The translations under genes were made by a program, and so were the position numbers. 8,025 bases of DNA. It comes from Methanothrix sp. GTDB lineage: Archaea > Halobacteriota > Methanosarcinia > Methanotrichales > Methanotrichaceae. The notes under the pieces are model-generated. The model was not told where the DNA came from and did no database searches. It worked only from the letters and a program-made list of their open reading frames with translations. The DNA lies in NCBI GenBank assembly GCA_023229165.1, contig JALNZQ010000119.1:1-8025 (forward strand), written 5' to 3'. Position 1 is the stretch's first letter; each line of letters opens with the position of its first letter. Shown here one piece after another: positions 5,498 to 8,025 of this stretch.

Positions 5498-6781
5498 ATG
5501 TTCGGACCTAAATCTCATCTCACCCCTCGCAATAACCATCTCTTTCTCGAAGACGTTGACTGCGTTGCCCTCGCCCAGCAGCAGGGCACCCCTCTTTACG
5601 TCACCTCCGAAAAGAGGCTGCGCGAGAACATTCGCGCCTATCATCGCGCCTTTCCCGATGCGGACAAGTACTTCGCAGTAAAGGCCAATGGAAACCTCAC
5701 ATTGCTGCGCATCGCCGCCCAGGAGGGTATGGGCGCCGATGTCTTTTCGGCAGGAGAGCTTTTCGTGGTGCGCATGGCCGGCATCCCTCGGGAAAAGATC
5801 CTCTACAACGGCAACTCCAAGAGCGAGAAGGATCACGAGATGGCCATCCAGGCGAATGTCCGCATGTCCGTGGACTCGCGCGAGGAGCTAGAGCATCTCG
5901 CAAAGACCGCCCAGAAAATGGGGCGTGAAGCAGAGATCCTCTTCCGGGTAAATCCCGATGTCTCCCCCAAGACCCATCCCAAGATCGCCACAGGCCTTCG
6001 TTCTTCCAAGTTCGGCATTCCGGCGGAGCAGGTGGCTGAGACCTACCTGAGGGCAATGGGCCTGGAGGGGGTAAAGCCCGTAGGCCTGCACTGCCACATC
6101 GGCTCGCAGATATTGGATACGGCACCATTTGCCGAGGCGGCGGGCAAGATGATGGACATCGCTGCTGCGGTCGTAGCTGCGGGCGGCGAGGTGCAAAGGA
6201 TCGACCTGGGTGGGGGCCTGGGCATACAGTACCATCCCGACCTGCCTGCGCCCACTCCCGCCGACCTGGCTACGGCGATATTGCCCATATTCCAGGACCG
6301 CAGCCGTGCCCTGGGCATCTCGCCCAAGCTCATCTTAGAGCCGGGCCGCAGCATCGTAGCCGATACCACGGTCATGCTCACAACGGTCAACGTGGTCAAG
6401 AGGGCTCATGTCAATTTCGTGGCTGTCGATGCAGGCTTCAACGTCCTCGCCCGGCCCATGCTCTACGACTCTTACCATCATGTCGTAGTGGCCAGCCGCG
6501 CCAGCGCGCCCGCAGAGGAGACCTACACCGTGGTGGGGCCTATCTGCGAGACCGGAGATGTGCTGGCCAAAGACCGGCGGCTGCCCGCGCTTGCGCGCGG
6601 CGACGTTCTGGCATTCCTCGATGCTGGAGCCTATGGCTTTTCCATGGCCTCTCAGTACAACGGCCAGCCCCGCCCGGCTGAGGTACTCGTTTCCGGAGGC
6701 AAGGCAGAGGTCACCCGCCGCGCCGAGGATGCCAGCAGCCTTTTGGCCGGACAGAGGATCTTGCCCCGGCTCATGTGGTAG
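5498..6781 (+). CDS. lysA: Diaminopimelate decarboxylase
   Basis: A 427-residue fold-type III PLP enzyme that decarboxylates meso-diaminopimelate to L-lysine, the last step of the DAP route. The PLP lysine is K62 in YFAVKAN. Other family marks are HCHIGSQI (198-205), the phosphate-binding GGGLG (238-242), EPGRSIV (281-287), the active-site Cys-Glu in GPICETGD (347-354), and AYGFSMASQYNGQPRP (378-393) with the PLP/substrate Tyr379. HIGSQ together with CETGD favours DapDC over ornithine or arginine decarboxylases of the same fold. Length is normal. The ATG at 5498 has no Shine-Dalgarno and a weak TATA-like box about 27 bases upstream. The stop is 17 bases before the ATG of the next gene, so the two are probably cotranscribed. 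With lysK in the same window it forms a loose lysine neighbourhood, though on separate transcripts. Confidence 0.96.
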   Translation: MFGPKSHLTPRNNHLFLEDVDCVALAQQQGTPLYVTSEKRLRENIRAYHRAFPDADKYFAVKANGNLTLLRIAAQEGMGADVFSAGELFVVRMAGIPREKILYNGNSKSEKDHEMAIQANVRMSVDSREELEHLAKTAQKMGREAEILFRVNPDVSPKTHPKIATGLRSSKFGIPAEQVAETYLRAMGLEGVKPVGLHCHIGSQILDTAPFAEAAGKMMDIAAAVVAAGGEVQRIDLGGGLGIQYHPDLPAPTPADLATAILPIFQDRSRALGISPKLILEPGRSIVADTTVMLTTVNVVKRAHVNFVAVDAGFNVLARPMLYDSYHHVVVASRASAPAEETYTVVGPICETGDVLAKDRRLPALARGDVLAFLDAGAYGFSMASQYNGQPRPAEVLVSGGKAEVTRRAEDASSLLAGQRILPRLMW

Positions 6782-6798
6782 GTGTGGTAGGCGGAAAA

Positions 6799-7362
6799 AT
6801 GGCAGACGAGCAGGCACGTGGGGAAGAAAGCGGGCTTGCGGGCTCGCTGGCGCAGGCTGTGGAAGATGTGCAGAAAATGCTTGCGCCTCTGCGCCAGGGC
6901 GAGTTCTCCGAGAAGATCGGCAAGATCTCTGTCTACGTGCAGTCCTCGGCAAAGGCCCGGGATGCAAAAGCGCTGGCAAACTTCATTCGCTTCGCCCATC
7001 TCAATTTGGACGCGGTCCTGGCGGCGGCGCTGGAGGTAGTGGTCTGGCGGCCCCGTCTGGCCAGCAGGACCGACGAGCAAAAGAAGGCAACGTCGCTGCA
7101 AAAGACCTTCGACCGGCTGGACAATCCTGTACAGGCCATGCTGGAGCACTATCGTAGCAGCTCCGATCCGCTTAACAAGTATTTGGTGGCCGGGACCTGG
7201 GGGCATGAGTATTTGCGCAAAAGAAAGATCGATCTGGAGGATTACGATAGGGAGCTGTGCGAGATGCTCGGCTGCGGTGACACGGAGGCCGGCAGAGTTG
7301 TAAGAAGCTACGCCAGCCTGAACCGGTCGATAGATGAGCTGCAAACCCTGGCGCGATATTAG
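6799..7362 (+). CDS. Uncharacterised helical protein linked to lysA
   Basis: About 187 residues from the ATG at 6799. A GTG at 6775, overlapping the end of lysA, would add eight residues (VVGGK-like and unlikely to matter); I prefer the ATG because a GGCGG lies five bases upstream. I do not recognise the family. The sequence is predicted by eye to be almost wholly alpha-helical: amphipathic stretches run through most of the chain, including the region FIRFAHLNLDAVLAAALEVV in the middle and SYASLNRSIDELQTLARY at the end. There is no signal peptide, membrane segment, zinc motif or nucleotide-binding loop. Charged residues are frequent (many Lys, Arg, Asp, Glu), fitting a soluble cytoplasmic protein, possibly one that self-associates or binds a partner. 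The spacing to lysA suggests translation from one mRNA, but that alone does not show a role in lysine synthesis. Confidence 0.7.
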   Translation: MADEQARGEESGLAGSLAQAVEDVQKMLAPLRQGEFSEKIGKISVYVQSSAKARDAKALANFIRFAHLNLDAVLAAALEVVVWRPRLASRTDEQKKATSLQKTFDRLDNPVQAMLEHYRSSSDPLNKYLVAGTWGHEYLRKRKIDLEDYDRELCEMLGCGDTEAGRVVRSYASLNRSIDELQTLARY

Positions 7363-7374
7363 CCGCTGCAAAAG

Positions 7375-7384
7375 ATATTATAAT
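7375..7384 (+). promoter_or_regulatory. TATA-like box for sufC
   Basis: ATATTATAAT, just after the stop of the upstream gene and with an AAAG before it. A start about 26 bases downstream falls near 7406, only a few bases before the strong Shine-Dalgarno, so the sufC mRNA would have a very short leader. This makes sufC a unit separate from lysA. Confidence 0.5.
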
Positions 7385-7409
7385 CCAACGATCGATTGAT
7401 TTACTGATT

Positions 7410-7418
7410 GGAGGTGAT
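7410..7418 (+). promoter_or_regulatory. Perfect Shine-Dalgarno overlapping the sufC ATG
   Basis: GGAGGTGAT is a full match to the archaeal anti-Shine-Dalgarno, the best in the window. Its last two bases are the first two of the ATG at 7417-7419, which is too close for normal use. The in-frame CTG at 7423 stands six bases after GGAGGTG, the usual spacing, and would give an N-terminus of MLEIEDLSV. Confidence 0.7.
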
Positions 7419-8025
7419 GTGGCTGCTAGAGATTGAAGATCTGTCGGTCAGCATCGGCGGTAAGCAGGTTCTAAAGAACTTCAACCTTAGAATAAGTCGT
7501 GGCGAGACCCACGTTCTCTTTGGGCCCAATGGAACGGGCAAGACAACTCTCTTGAACGTCATCGCTGGCATTCCCAGGTACGTTGTCGATGGGGGGCGCA
7601 TTGTATTCAAGGGCGAAGATATCACGCACATGTCCATGGACGAAAGGGCACGCTTGGGCATAGGCATGGCTTTTCAGCGTCCTCCGGCCATTCGCGGGCT
7701 GCGCCTTAAGGACCTCATCAAGATCATCAATCCCAAGGCAGATGCAATGGCCATCCTCCGGAAGATGGACTTTGAGGCTTTTGCAGATAGGGATGTCAAT
7801 CGCGGCTTCTCGGGGGGCGAGGTAAAGCGCTCCGAGATGGTCCAGCTCTTAGCCCAGCAGCCTGATTTCGTCATGCTGGATGAGCCGGACTCCGGCGTGG
7901 ACCTGGAGAATATCAAGCTCATCGGCGAAGCCATAAACACTCTCACACAGAAAGACCAGCGTCCGAGCCAGAGGACCAAGTCCGGCGTGATCATCACCCA
8001 CTTCGGCCATATTCTGGATTACATG
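7417..8025 (+). CDS. sufC: SufC-type Fe-S cluster assembly ATPase (5' part, runs off window)
   Basis: The frame stays open to the last base, so the 3' end is missing (about 203 residues seen of an expected ~250). SufC is the ABC-type ATPase that drives the SufB scaffold in Fe-S cluster assembly in the cytoplasm. Numbering from the CTG at 7423: Walker A GPNGTGKT (34-41), Q-loop AFQRPP (83-88), signature FSGGEVKRSE (129-138), Walker B VMLDEPD (150-156) followed by the D-loop SGVD (157-160), and the switch His193 in ITHFGHILDYM. FSGGExKR and LDExDSGxD separate SufC from ordinary transporter ATPases, and there is no transmembrane part. An insert of hydrophilic residues (about 177-187, KDQRPSQRTKS) precedes the H-loop strand. 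The start is uncertain: ATG 7417 overlaps the Shine-Dalgarno, and CTG 7423 fits both spacing and the family N-terminus. A sufB gene is expected just downstream. Confidence 0.92.
   Translation, partial: MWLLEIEDLSVSIGGKQVLKNFNLRISRGETHVLFGPNGTGKTTLLNVIAGIPRYVVDGGRIVFKGEDITHMSMDERARLGIGMAFQRPPAIRGLRLKDLIKIINPKADAMAILRKMDFEAFADRDVNRGFSGGEVKRSEMVQLLAQQPDFVMLDEPDSGVDLENIKLIGEAINTLTQKDQRPSQRTKSGVIITHFGHILDYM

Noticed and set aside
6335..6979. A 214-codon minus-strand frame across the end of lysA and the next gene
   Set aside because: It spans two genuine plus-strand genes and has no motif, promoter or ribosome site of its own; the 239-codon frame at 6652-7371 was rejected for the same reason.
1..8025. 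Mobile element, CRISPR array, defence island or integration site
   Set aside because: No transposase, integrase, spaced direct repeats, tRNA gene end or defence domains were seen; the genes are mostly housekeeping and composition looks even.

Overview
The window looks like ordinary chromosome from a methanogenic euryarchaeon, most likely of the Methanothrix (Methanosaeta) type. The archaeal signs are a class I lysyl-tRNA synthetase, an archaeal-type SbcD-related metallophosphoesterase, a SufC of the archaeal form, TATA-type promoter boxes, and start codons sitting about 22-28 bases downstream of those boxes (leaderless mRNAs). The family-level guess rests on the style of the secreted protein fragment and of the small secreted protein and is only moderately sure. 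I see no mobile element, CRISPR array, tRNA or rRNA, and no clear sign of recent transfer.

Layout. Positions 1-516 hold the 3' end of a plus-strand surface or secreted protein with a Pro/Asp-rich tail. It converges on a minus-strand operon that reads lysK (lysyl-tRNA synthetase), a nucleoside 2-deoxyribosyltransferase-like protein, a metallophosphoesterase and pyrE. The last three genes are joined by four-base stop/start overlaps (TTGA and GTGA). Divergent from lysK, across a compact promoter region, is a dCMP deaminase. Then come, on the plus strand, a cysteine-rich protein resembling V4R / thiazoline-carboxylate-hydrolase-like proteins, a small secreted protein of unknown function, lysA (diaminopimelate decarboxylase) with a tightly linked uncharacterised helical protein, and the start of a sufC gene that runs off the window.

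How the genes fit together. Two themes recur. One is pyrimidine and deoxynucleotide metabolism: pyrE makes OMP, the dCMP deaminase makes dUMP for thymidylate synthesis, and the deoxyribosyltransferase-like protein probably acts on nucleosides or dNMPs. The other is lysine: lysA makes it and lysK charges tRNA with it, but they lie in separate transcription units. sufC starts an Fe-S cluster assembly unit.

I do not find a convincing new defence or mobile system. The points most worth a second look are the leaderless promoter geometry, the start of sufC (an ideal Shine-Dalgarno overlapping the ATG, with a well-spaced CTG), the altered KMSKS-like loop in LysRS, and three uncharacterised proteins (the cysteine-rich one, the secreted one and the lysA-linked one).
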